A program made the position numbers and the translations under genes. This document shows, piece by piece, positions 44,228 through 55,465 of a DNA stretch of 64,000 nucleotides. Below the pieces are notes generated by a model. The model was not told the DNA's origin. It saw only the letters and a list, made by a program, of their open reading frames with translations, and did no database searches. The first letter of the stretch is position 1. Each line of letters begins with the position of its first letter. This DNA is from Taxillus chinensis (taxonomy: Eukaryota; Streptophyta; Magnoliopsida; Santalales; Loranthaceae): assembly GCA_023512835.1 (NCBI GenBank), contig CM042092.1, positions 26,547,543-26,611,542 of the forward strand, in the 5' to 3' direction.

Positions 44228-45805
44228 TGTTGGAGCCCATTTTATCTGAGTTGGACATACTAACTCATTGTATGTTTTATATCTATCTGCACATGTCATA
44301 TATCTTGTTAAACGGTCCATAAAGAGCCCTCACTACCAAGGAGTCAGTTCCAGGTTTAAAGTTAACGTTAAACCCCAATTTGCGTAAATTGAATACACTG
44401 TTACACTAACAGGGAAGCCCGAACTCTATGACACAAAATTGCTATCATTCCCTCTAAAATTTAGCCTAGCTCCCACATTCAAAAACACACAAAAAAGAGC
44501 CACACAATCCTATTTTTTTTGATCCACCTCTCTCTCTTTGCCTTTTCAAATATCCATACACACACACTCTTTCCTATCTCAAGTCTAGAATTTCTGAAAC
44601 ACCATTTTTACTTTTCCAGATTTGCTTTATCTTTCTTCATCATCTTTCTAGCAACAATATCAAAACCGTTTTCCTTTCCATATTAAATTTCTTAAAAATA
44701 GTAAAAAAAACAAAAAAGAGAGCAAAAAAGAAAAAAGATAAAAAACAGGTTCATTTGTAGTTCCGGTCAGTGGTGCTCAACTTCTAGCCCAATTCTAACC
44801 GATCAGTCTTTGGAGTCTTACCCTCCTGCCAATGTTGCTATTATTGGAGTCTCAAGCCAAATCCAAAGTTTGTTTACATTTTATTTTGTTGTCTTAATTG
44901 CTTTTTTATGTAATTATCTATATTATGTTATTTTTTTTGTTTTAATGCAAGGTTGTAATATTTAATAGTGAGTAAAAAAACTAAAGTAAAAAAAGGTGAG
45001 AGAGAACAAAAAAAAGGTATTTTATTTATGGATGTCACAATCACATACATCACATTTATTTTGATACGTGTTTGCTTTTAAATTTTTTCATTTGCTTAAA
45101 AAACAAAAACAAAAACAAAAACAAAAACATCATATTTTTAATATATGTTGACTCATGATTTTTCAAACTACAAATATTATATTTATTATTTTTAATATGT
45201 ATTGGCTCTTGATTTTTTTGCTTATTTTTAAAAACAAAACACAAATATTTATTTTTAACTTGTGGTAGTTCTTAGTTTCAATCCTTATAAAAACATAAAA
45301 AATGATTTCATTATCATAAAAAAAACAAAAACAAAACAAAAAACAACAAAAAAATGTTTTCCCAAAGGATTTTATTTTAAACCAAAATTTGGAATCTCTG
45401 TTTAATGTTAATTTAAAACTAAAATCTTTAGGATCTCCTTTAAAAGTTTAGGGTAAATCAACGTTAATCTTAACTTTAACAAATAACTTAGCGAAATAAA
45501 AGCATAGAATTTTAGGTTCATAGGAAAATAATAGTGTCATAGCCCGGTCAAGTTCAAACAAGCAGAAAAACAAATAAAAACCTTCTCCTCCTAAGATAGG
45601 TACCGAAAAGGCGTTATAGGAGTGTTAATCCTTCTCTATATGTAACCAACTCACGAATCATTCTTTGATAACATAAACTACATCTTAACTATTCAAGGTA
45701 TAGGGTATCCTACTTTATCTCAAAAATAATTGGTGGCGACTTTTTTTATCATTGGTTTCAGTTGAGCTCACCCCAAATGGGCGCGGACGAAAACCAGTGA
45801 CGACA
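44228..45805 (+). mobile_element. Solo Ogre-like LTR E2
   Basis: The 1578-bp LTR starts TGTTGGAGCCCATTTTATC and ends CCAGTGACGACA, flanked on both sides by TTTGG (44223-44227 and 45806-45810). It is homologous to LTR E1 at both ends but lacks the 51-bp repeat. No primer site or polypurine tract adjoins it, so it is a solo LTR left by recombination between the LTRs of a full element. It lies about 560 bp upstream of the GPN1 start codon, in the same orientation. Confidence 0.9.
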
Positions 45806-45810
45806 TTTGG

Positions 45811-46367
45811 TATTTGTTTTTCATTTGCGAGTTTTGATATCATGATTTAAATTTAGAATTAAAGTTTCAATATAAAATTTTGAAAATAAATTTTATTTTG
45901 TAGGAATATTTTTAAAATATATATTTTTAAATTGAATCTCATAAAAATATATAATATGGTAAGCTAGGGCAAAAATATAGAGTAAGAGAAAAAAATAAAA
46001 AAATACTTGAGTTCAAATAAAATTAAAATTAAGAAACGCTCGGATTTGGGGTCATTAAACTAGTGAACGTTGGAATCAGCTCACACTCAAACTCGTCTGG
46101 GATAAATAATCAGCTGATATTTTTTGGAGCCCATGCATTGAATTCGTAAACAACCCAAAGGGGTGAAAAGCCCATTTATATCGTCCGCCTCTTTTTATAG
46201 TTTTTTTTTTTGTCAGATTAGAATATTAAAAAAAAAACCGAGAAGAAAGAGGAAGAGAGAAACCCAGTAGCTCGGCCTTCCTTCTCATCGCACTCCCGTG
46301 CGCGCCCTACCATCCTTTCGCTTGCGCACAATATTAATCGGTCGAACATCTGACATCTCAACTGGGA
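45811..46367 (+). promoter_or_regulatory. Upstream region and 5' UTR of the GPN1 gene
   Basis: This lies between the solo LTR and the start codon. The far half is AT-rich. The near half has TTTATATCG at about 46175, an A/T-rich stretch, then a GA-rich segment (46240-46262) and a C/G-richer 5' UTR. The context at the start codon is GGGAATGGA. A TATA-like role for the 46175 site is a guess. Any promoter must be compact or overlap the solo LTR. Confidence 0.4.
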
Positions 46368-49300
46368 ATGGAAATCGACTCCTCCGTTTCACACGACAGC
46401 AACTTGGAAGCACCACTGCAGGGCTCGTCGCCAATGCCCATGGATTCTATTCATGACCCACCATCACCACCACCTGACAACACCGACCCACAAGTAACTT
46501 GCTACTTTCTCGCCTTTAATGTTTTGAAGTTTACTTCTAAAGCTCTAACGTTTTGTTCTTTTATTGATTTGTTTATTTTCTTCTTTTTTTCTCAACCACT
46601 GCCCGTTTGTTTGTTTTCACTCGGCTGTTCAATGGAATTGGAAATTTGGAATTGGAATTGGGTTAGGGTATGAATAAAGAAGACCTAACAAAGTCCATGG
46701 AGACCCTACAGATTGAGGAATCTTCGTCTTCGTCCACTGTCTACAAGAGAAAACCCGTTATTATAATTGTTGTTGGAATGGCGGGTACTACACTTTTACT
46801 GCTTTCCAATCAAATTGGACTATGGGTTATATGAGTTTGCATTAACATATCTGTAATATATGAAAAATGTGAGATGGCACTCCATTGGGTTATATATATA
46901 TATAAGGAGTTTGCAAAAGAGTTCCTGATGCATTGCAATTTGGATATTACTGATAGAAAATGAATTGCGTTTGGTCAGGGAGTGGAAAAACCACACTTCT
47001 TCATCGTCTAGTTTGTCACACACAGGCTTCAAATATCAGGGGTTATGTACTTAATCTTGACCCAGCTACTCTGACCCTTCCATTTGGTGCAAACATTGAT
47101 ATAAGAGACACCGTTCGGTACAAGGAGGTCATGAAGCAATTCAATCTCGGCCCAAATGGAGGAATACTGACATCACTAAACTTGTTTGCTACAAAGTTTG
47201 ATGAGGTAAATTCTTCATTGGACGTTGGAGTTTATTTTTGTCCATATTTTCTTACAGTTGATATCTTTAATGGTTTTTAGAATTGTTGTGCCTGATGGCT
47301 ATTTGTTTGGTAAAGGCACTCACTTAGACGTTATTGGTTTTAGTAGACTTTTAATTGTCACCATGTTTATGATATCAGATTGTTCTAATTGAATATCTGG
47401 ATCTCGATGCATTTTACTTAACTTCCAACTCAGTGAAATTTAATACCATTTTGCTTCAGGTAATTTCAGTTATTGAGAGGCGTGCAGATCAGCTTGATTA
47501 TGTCCTTGTTGACACTCCTGGTCAAATCGAGATATTCACATGGTCGGCTTCTGGAGCAATTATTACAGAAGCATTTGCTTCAACATTTCCCACGGTGATA
47601 GCTTATGTAGTTGACACACCCCGTTCAGAAAGCCCGTCAACTTTTATGAGCAATATGCTTTATGCTTGTAATATCCTTTACAAGACAAGGCTGCCTCTTA
47701 TATTGGCATTCAACAAGACTGATGTTGCTCAGCATCAATTTGCTATTGAGGTATAGTAAATGACGAGCTATAAAATGTTTCCTTTTCATTCACATGTTCA
47801 TTACTTATCTCTGATTTTATTTTATTTTTTAAATTTAATTTTAAACATTTCATAGTGTTGTATTCTACTGAGTTGAAGGCACAACTTAAAAATCTTGCTT
47901 AAAGAAGTCTTGCAGAGTGCATATGAGCATGTACATAGGGTTTGATGCATATATGTAGTGAAAGATGCATCAATAGTAGGTGAATGTGTTTCTAAAGGTA
48001 TGAAAAAAGTATGAAGTAAAATTTATGTTGTATTCCCCTTGTACTTTTGTTCATGTTGGAATGCATGGATGACTTCTTTCAGGCTAATGTTTTAGTAACT
48101 ACTACTATTGTGATTAGAATGGGGTTATGCTTTGTTAATTTGGGTTCAGAGTAGAGGTGATCTAGATTTAATTTATGCACTGATGGACTTGCATTGGAGA
48201 ATGTATTAAAAGGAAATAGTTAACTTTATTGAAAGAATTTAAGTAAGAAGTAACATTAATCCAATAATTTCACTTTCAGGATATGGATAACATATAAAGG
48301 GCTTTACTAAAAAACTGTTTTCTTAGTTGTAAGAATGCGTATGATGCTCGTTGCTCAAGCTGGATTATGTATCTTTCTGGGTTTTAAGTATGAAACTATT
48401 GTTTGTATGTATTGTTCATTGTTCAAGCTTTTGAGTTTTTTGAGTAGTGTCTTTTATGAAGGGGAAACAGTTTTGTTACTTTGCCTGAAGAATTACTTGT
48501 TCTTACTTTACTTTGCTCAAGAGATCATGTTTTATGAGAGATTCATGGTAGAATATAAGCACTGCCTGATGAAGTTTAAGGTAGAACAAGCATTATAAAC
48601 AACATTAAATTTTATAAAACTTAACTGATCATGGGAAATTTACGAACAAAATATTATGTAATGAATGGAGTTTTATTTGCTTCTGCAATGCAAAAATCAA
48701 AGAAATGAAGTGACCCTAGAGGACGTAGACTTAAAACCATGAGTAAGAAATGACCCCCTAAAAGGCAGTCTACCTTCAGATTATTAGTTTCTTTTCTTTT
48801 CTAAAATCTCGGCTTGCATTAACGTCATGCTTTCTGCTAATTTTCAATTTGTAATTTCTGCTATATTAGCATCAGTTGCAATTGTGTGATTATTTGAATC
48901 TTTTCATGTGTACCACTTGGAAGCCGGAAAACCATTTTTCCTTCAGAAAACAATTTTCGTAAGGATGAGATTTGCAAGATTGTTGTGTTTATCATTTTTG
49001 CCTTTACTCATTTTTTTGGAGGTTCTGCTAAAAGCATAGGTCATTGCAACTGCTGTGTTTGCAGTGGATGAAAGACTTTGAGGTGTTTCATGCAGCTCTG
49101 GATTCAGATCACTCTTACACTTCAACTCTAACTAGAAGCCTCTCCCTTGCGTTGGACGAGTTTTACAATAATATAAGGTCTGTTGGAGTGTCTGCTATTA
49201 CTGGCTCTGGAGCGGATGCTTTCTTCAAGGCTGTGGATGCAAGTGCTGAAGAGTACATGGAAACCTACAAGTATTTCCTCGAATAAATGCACTCCCTTTC

Positions 49301-49649
49301 TTCTCTCCTTTTCACTACTGCCTACACTCTTTCTTTCATAGGATTTAATTTAACTTTTACTTGCATCTACAGGGCTGATCTGGATAAGAGAAGGGCAGAA
49401 AAGCTACGCCTAGAGGAAGCGAGGACGAGGGAGAACATGGAAAAGCTGAGGAAGGACATGCAAGCATCCAGGGGAGAAACTGTGGTGTTGAACACAGGTT
49501 TGAAGGACAGGGGCACTAGTAAGAGCATGATGGATGAAGATGACGAGCTGGAAGAGGAGGACGATGATGATTATGGAAGGTTTTCAGAGGACGAAGAAGA
49601 TGTGCTAGACGAGGACGAAGATGAAGAGATTGCCAGTTTCAATATCTAG
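46368..49649 (+). CDS. GPN1 (QQT2): GPN-loop GTPase 1 (GPN1/XAB1 family; QQT2-like), six exons
   Basis: Exons, with GT-AG introns and joined phases: 46368-46493, 46667-46784, 46979-47205, 47460-47750, 49065-49270, 49373-49649, giving 414 residues. Motifs: P-loop GMAGSGKT (79-86), the family's GPN loop FNLGPNGG (GPN at 139-141), DTPGQIE (175-181), NKTD (242-245), SAITG (297-301), then a Lys/Arg/Glu-rich helix and an acidic tail ending EIASFNI. GPN1 GTPases pair with GPN3 and are needed for assembly and nuclear import of RNA polymerase II; the Arabidopsis homologue QQT2 (with QQT1) is needed for early embryo divisions. The N-terminal 70 residues are Ser/Pro-rich. The P-loop is split by intron 2, intron 4 is 1.3 kb, and the 49287 reading frame's own ATG lies in intron 5. 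All key residues are intact, so it is probably functional. The first exon is the least certain. Confidence 0.95.
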
Positions 49650-49865
49650 TGCCTTTGTTCCCCTAGCTAATTCTTTAAGAACAAATGTGCATATTGACGG
49701 CGTGAGACCCAACTTACAAGGCAGGCAGCAGTATGTTATATTTAGACACATCTGTCAATTTATTTTTATTTCTAAATTATAACTCTCTGTTTTTTCAGAA
49801 ATATTTCAACAGGACTCTTATTTTATATTTTATTCTATTAAAAATTAGCATAATAACAACAACAA
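49650..49865 (+). terminator. Probable 3' UTR of GPN1
   Basis: About 215 AT-rich bases follow the stop codon. There is no perfect AATAAA; TTATTCTATTAAAAATTAGC near 49830 is a plausible weak poly(A) region. The exact end cannot be set from sequence alone. Confidence 0.35.
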
Positions 49866-50772
49866 TCAGCAGCATTAAGAGCAAGTTTGATAAAATCAGA
49901 ATTTAACTCTTTATCTAAAAACAATCTACCAAAGCAGGGTATCAAAAATAGTCATAACACGAACTTTTACCTTAAATCATGTATAGGTCTTGATATATCT
50001 GGCTTTAGATATAAACTTGAAAATCTCAACTTGAGACTCGAAATCCCAACTCAAGACTTGAAATCCTACAATAGAGACTCGAACCCTCACTTTAAGCATC
50101 GAACTACTACTTCAAACTTTGAACTTTGAATCCTTAGCTTCAACCAACATCAAACTTCAAAACCTTAGCTTCAAACTAACTTCGAGCTTCGAACCAACTT
50201 TGAACTTCAAGCCCTTAGCTTCGAACCTTGAACAACACCTTCAAACTTCAAACTCCTCACCCTTGAAACTTGAACCCTTGTTGAATATGACATTTTTGCC
50301 TAGTTTTACGGGTCTTCTATGGTTTTCCTGCATAATCTGATTTTCTACCTATTCTAACATCTTACATATACAATTTTATGTGTTTAGATAATTTTAGTTT
50401 AATCCTTCATCTCCTTGTGCGAAGCCCAAACATTAATTTTCTATCTTAGAAGTAACCAATATTTATGTGGGATTGACCCTGCTTACCTTATCTATATATG
50501 TTGAGTTAGGAATAATTATAAATATTTTATTAAGTAGTATACATGCTTAACAATAGCCTCCATAAATTTTCTCAAATTGTATCTGCATATATGTCAAGGT
50601 AAATCGAGCTTTTGCGGCAGAGTCAAACTGTCCTTTTCGCAACATTGTAATAGTCATAAGGCTGATGAGTTCATAATTTTCTTTTACCCTAGTTCACTCC
50701 AATTATAGACAATGATTATGAGTTGTTAGCTCATCTACGGTAAAGAGTAGAGTTATAACCTCAAGTCGTACT
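49866..50772. other. Intergenic sequence with a degenerate CTTCGAAC repeat tract
   Basis: From about 50010 to 50280, units such as CTTCGAACC, CTTGAAAC and GACTCGAAAT repeat irregularly; the ORFs across it are artefacts. The remainder is AT-rich with no recognised feature. It may be a fragment of an LTR carrying the TCGAAG-type tract, but no boundaries are visible. Confidence 0.45.
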
Positions 50773-52846
50773 TGTCACGGCCCAACTCTAGGAGACCCGA
50801 AATCGGACACATGACTATCCCATACCTGCACCCAAAGGCAAAGGGTTGGTGAATAGTACCAAAAAGGACCCACAACGGGTGCTGCCCGAATGCACCTATA
50901 TAATCATACAACAAGGGTATTCCTGTACTCTTAAAACCATGCAACTGAATGAAAATATCGTCATATAATAGCATACATATTATCAGATACAGTACAAAAA
51001 CCACAGACTCATGTCCAGGAAGAAAATACATCAATAATGCAAAATGAGCAGAATGGACATGGTCCCATACATCAAAAAGGGTTTGGTCTGCTCGACGGTA
51101 AACCCTAAGGCTACCTCTTGTGTGAACCTGAAAATCAAGACAACAATGTAGGGTAAGCACAAAGGCTCAGTAGGTGACCTACAATACACTACCCATGTAT
51201 ACATGTGCCAGTGAATGTATAATTCTACAATAATGCATATAGTTCCTATGCAATACCAATGAAAGCATAAACACACACGCAACGGCGTTCACACAACTTA
51301 GTACTATGTAGTACAATCAAAGCATAGACACACAAGGTTCACACAATTAAGTCACACAGACTTTACAACGCACAATCAAGTCACACCGACTTTACAACAC
51401 ACAATCAAGTCACATAGACTTTACAACACTGTTGATCAGCACAGGGCAAGGCTCTTATAGCTTGCTCGCTACAGTGGGACCATAGCATAAAAGCACCCAC
51501 CCATGGGACCTTCTGCTATCAACCAGCCATATAGGAGACCTCGGCTACTAGCCAACTCTGCATGGGACCTCGGTTGACCAGCTAATCAAATTAATAAAAC
51601 CCTACAATCAAGGCCTCCGACAGCCATGAAGTTCTAGACCCCCAACCATGTTCATACCACATAATATTGTATGCCAAGCAAACAACAAAATTCCATAGGA
51701 CCAGCCCAGAAAGGCTTTCCAGATACCTTGCCTCAAAGCTCGAAGCCCAGCCTCGAAGCTCGAAGTTCTGACACGAAGCACTAACCCGAAGTTCTAACCT
51801 GAAGTTCTAACCCGAAGCTCCTGGCTTGAAGATCCGTAGACTCTGTCTCGAAGCTCTCTAGAACACTGCCTCGAAGATTCGTAGAATCGCTGCCTCAAAG
51901 ATCTTTGGAACATTGCCTCGAAGACTCGTAGAATCGCTGCCTCAAAGATCTCTGGAACACTGCCTCAAAGACACAGACTAGAAGCTATTGACCTTTGACC
52001 TTTCGAACTTCGACCCTCGACCTTCGACCTTCGACCCTCGACCCTCTGGCTCCAAGACGCACTAACACTTCTGTTTCACCAGGTAGCACTGTTCATCATT
52101 ATTCCAACCTGTTCTTTGCCTGGAAATTAACCCAGCGACCCCCCAGCCGCTTACGAACCCACTTTTTCTTAACAAACTACAATATTACACCGCTGAATGC
52201 GTCCTAAACGCCTCTAAACCGCACAAAACAATGAAATTTGCATATATATATATATATATACATATAGATTTCCAGTTCTAGATCTAGGAATAGGTTTCCA
52301 TGGTTGACTTCTCAACCCGCCCAAAATACACAGTTATACATCCCCCGAATCACAGATACACAAACACAATACACTATCTCATCTCATACCCACATTTTAC
52401 ATGCTTAAATTACCACATCCAATTCCAGAATTGGATTTCCCCAAAAATATAGGGTTCATATCCAAATCACACATGTTCAATAACAGAATCAAGACAAGAG
52501 ATTAGGAACACCTACCAGGTAAGGATTCACAGAGGAATCAACCCAAAATCCAAGCTCCAATTTCGGCAAACTCCTCTTCTTCCACGCTCTGCACCCTCTC
52601 TACGCTCTCTCCAAAGATAGGAATGCGAAATGACCTATTTTCTATCTCTTTCTCCTCTATATTTTCATGTTAATTCCTTAATTAACAAACACCTAAAATT
52701 ACACAATTGCCTCTCCAGGGTCCTGAACTCCAAATTAAATCCAACTACAGCCAAAACGCTCGTATCACCGAGCACAATACCAAAATGTTATCTACACTAC
52801 CAAATAACGACTATCTCACAAATCAAGCTAAACACAGGTCTCTACA
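50773..52846 (-). repeat. 3' LTR of chromovirus B2
   Basis: Read on the minus strand the 2074-bp LTR starts TGTAGAGACCTGTG and ends GGGCCGTGACA. A GA/CT-rich leader lies near 52560-52615 and a CTCGAAG tract at 51730-52050. Its polypurine tract (AACGTGGGGAGGA on the minus strand) directly adjoins at 52847. Homology to solo LTR B1 is clear in several blocks. The 5-mer before it is GTACT (50768-50772); the partner lies outside the window. Confidence 0.85.
51730..52050 (-). repeat. CTCGAAG repeat tract in LTR B2
   Basis: Units such as CCTCGAAGCTCGAAG, CCCGAAGTTCTAA and ACCTTCGACC repeat irregularly, with a longer unit of about 61 bp containing GCCTCGAAGA...GTAGAATCGCTGCCTC near 51890-51960. It is equivalent in position to 5640-5905. 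Confidence 0.8.
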
Positions 52847-53169
52847 TCCTCCCCACGTTAGGACTTTTTGTCCTCGAAAAGGCAACTTCCTCCCATATAC
52901 CATACACCACAATTTCAAACCAGACCATAACACTTACGGTGGCAAATCCACACAAGGGATAGTAAGGAACTCAACCATAGCAGGTGTCATAAGCACCCCT
53001 ATAACTACAATAGGAATCGAAAGCAACAACACTAGGAGGAACCATAACAACACACAACGTAAGGTGCAATAACAATAACATAAAAAGCAATCACATATGC
53101 TACAATACAACAATAACACAAAGCAAACAATGCATCACAATAAACAGCAAACAATGCATCACAACAAAC
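52847..53169 (-). other. Polypurine tract and 3' spacer of chromovirus B2
   Basis: The polypurine tract lies at 52847-52860. The remaining 300 bases are C/A-rich with CAACA repeats and duplicated ACAATGCATCACAA near 53127-53178. No gene is supported; the ORFs here have low-complexity translations. Confidence 0.55.
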
Positions 53170-53836
53170 AATGCATCACCTCAACATATGGGAAGAGACC
53201 TATACCTTCCCCACCTCAGGATTGTGCGTCCTTGAACAGCTCAGGATGAAGAACCCGCATCTGACTGTCACACTCCCACGTATGCTCCTCAAGAGCACGG
53301 TGCCTCCACAACACCCAAACCAATGGGATAGTCTTACCTCGCAAGACCTTCTCCCGCCTATCCAAGATCTGAATAGGTACCTCCACAATAGAACCATCAT
53401 CTGTTAACTCAATCTCACACTAATCAAGCACATGCAAAGGATCTGGGTAGTGCCTCTACAATTGAGAGACATGGAAAACAACTGGCCCCACTAAAGCAAG
53501 AATAGGAAAAGGTCCAACAAAATGAGGTGAGAGTTTGGACCCCCATCCAAACCTCCTATGGGTGTGCCGAGGGGAAACACACAAGAAAACCTTATCACCC
53601 ACCTCAAACTGTATCGGCCTCCATCACCTGTTTACATACGATTTCTGCTGGCTCTGGGAAGTCCGCTGCCAGATCAATTGGACCAACTCTATAGTCTCCT
53701 GAACCATGTCGGGACCTAACACCACGGCCTTGCCCGTCTATGCCCAACACAAAGGGGACTAGCACGGTGGCCCATACAAAGCCTCATAAGGTGCCATCCC
53801 GATCATGGCCTGATAATTGTTGTTGTAGGAGAACTC
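53170..53836 (-). pseudogene. Chromovirus B2 integrase C-terminus and chromodomain (broken)
   Basis: Minus-strand translation begins at the copia insertion with EFSYNNNYQAMIGMAPYEAL, then SPLCWA, VQLIWQRTSQSQQKSY and, through stops and frameshifts, the chromodomain with LEEHTWECDSQMRVLHPELF at the end. This is the integrase-chromodomain end of a Ty3 chromovirus related to but distinct from the Tekay A/D/H group. It lies just upstream of its polypurine tract and LTR. The remaining pol is displaced beyond copia G. Confidence 0.8.
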
Positions 53837-55265
53837 TGTTGGTCCCTGGGAGCCTAGCGGGGGGTGAATAGACTCTAATCGAAAACTTTTCGCTCATCTC
53901 TGACACAACACGTATCTGGTTAAGAGATAAAATTAATGCGGAAGATAACCAAATAGTGAAAGTATTTTGTTTTATTATCGAGAGATAATTACAACAAAAT
54001 AGAAGCAGATTAAAGCTTGTAAAACTTTTCGATCTATTGAACAATTCTCTTAACACTGTTTACAATTACTCACACACTAGCTAGTATCTCTATGAGCTCT
54101 AGTACATGTACATGCGCTTTCTCTTTTGTTCTTACACTATTGCACTTACGCACACGTACTCTTTTTTACCCTCGCTTAAAATATACAAGTGTTACAATAT
54201 ATAACCATCCATGAAAAACATCTTTGGAACTTGTTCTTCCGAGCACATGCAACATTGACTGTTCCTCATAAATCTTTCTGCCTTGATTGCTGCGGATGTG
54301 AAGTTCAAGATCTTGGGTTTGTAAAGTATAAGTATCTTTGTGAGTTCACAAGTGCAGTTAAAGTTATGTCCACATATCAGTGTGGTCCACATGTAAGATG
54401 CTTTAGGTTATCAATGAGTTTGTCTTACATCGGGACACAGTGAGCTGACTACTTTGAATGCGAAGATGATGAGTTAAAGTAGTGTCTTCTTAATCTGTCG
54501 TAAAGTTTCTTACTCCGTGTTAATGAAGCTCGGATCCTTACTTCGTGCCAGTGGTTGCTTACTCCGTGTTAGTTTGATACTGAAATCATTATTTCGTGTC
54601 AACGCTTCCTTACTCTGTATGAAAGAGAACTCCGGAGAGCTTACTCTGTATCAGTGCTTCCTTACCCCGCATGAGGTAAAAGGCTAGATGGCTTGCTCCG
54701 TATCAGTGCATCCTTACTCCACATGAGTAAAAGGTTAAGATTCTTTACTCCGCATCTCTTTTCCTTACTCCGTGCGAATAAAGGACTTGGGTCCTTATTC
54801 CGTACAAGTCGTTCCTTAGTCCGCATGTATGAAAGACTCGGATTCCTTACTCCATGTCTTCTTGTCCTTAGTCCGCTTGAGTGGAAGACTTAGCTTTTTA
54901 TTCTGCGATAACTATCTCTTACTCCGTGCTAGTTGCAGACTAGGATTCTTACTCCGCATCTATTTGACTTAGTCCATTTAAAGTGTTAGACGCAGATTCT
55001 TTAGTCCATAGCTTTAAGCGTTTAGTCCGCATGAATGATCCTTATTCCGTATGAAGTGTAAACTTGGTTATTTATCAAGTATTTGATGACACTCACTCTT
55101 GTCCGGATTAGGATTATGTATCCTATCCTCAGCTTTGCTCTCACGAGTGAAGGTCTGGATTAAGATCATATCTCCTGCAACAACTTAAGATAAAACGTGT
55201 AATGTCTCAATTCAAATTACATAGGGTTTTATCCGCATCATCCAAATTTTGGGTTTGATCCAACA
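53837..55265 (-). repeat. 3' LTR of copia G
   Basis: Read on the minus strand this 1429-bp LTR starts TGTTGGATCAAACCC and ends CCCAGGGACCAACA, with perfect TGTTGG/CCAACA ends. ATTCACCCCCCGCTAGG near its 3' end is the copia landmark. It is next to a polypurine tract at 55266-55282. The 5-mer at the left is AACTC (53832-53836). It interrupts the B2 integrase codons. Confidence 0.88.
54490..55060 (-). repeat. Degenerate CGGAGTAAGG repeat tract in the copia G LTR
   Basis: On the plus strand TTACTCCGTG, TTACTCCGCAT and TTAGTCCGCAT recur every 20-50 bases. The copy near 54530 extends to CTCGGATCCTTACTTCGTG, matching the 51-bp satellite of LTR E1 on the other strand. Confidence 0.82.
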
Positions 55266-55282
55266 ATCTCCCCCAATTATGG
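55266..55282 (-). promoter_or_regulatory. Polypurine tract of copia G
   Basis: The minus strand reads TAATTGGGGGAGAT, then TGTTGG of the LTR. Confidence 0.85.
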
Positions 55283-55465
55283 ATATGCCAAAAACCCTTT
55301 GTAATCTGATTTGGTAAGTAAAGCAAAAAGATAACATACAGAAATAAAGGATGACTTCTATTTTCATTAGATCAGCAACAAAGTACAATTCAGCCTTTAT
55401 ACACGAATTTTACATTAAGGTACATAAGGCTTACTATACTTGAAGATCATTGTTGCTGCTTTCTC

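Noticed and set aside
37139..45805. LTRs E1 and E2 as the two ends of one element
   Set aside because: E2 has its own perfect TTTGG duplications and no adjoining polypurine tract, while E1 is preceded by a polypurine-like tract and followed by copia coding sequence. They are separate insertions.
49287..49649. Separate 120-residue gene starting MHSLSS
   Set aside because: Its start lies in intron 5. Only the part from 49373 is coding, as the last GPN1 exon.
52630..53407. Plus-strand ORFs of 78-121 residues near 52.6-53.4 kb
   Set aside because: They overlap the LTR, spacer and antisense of a chromodomain, and their translations have no recognisable family.
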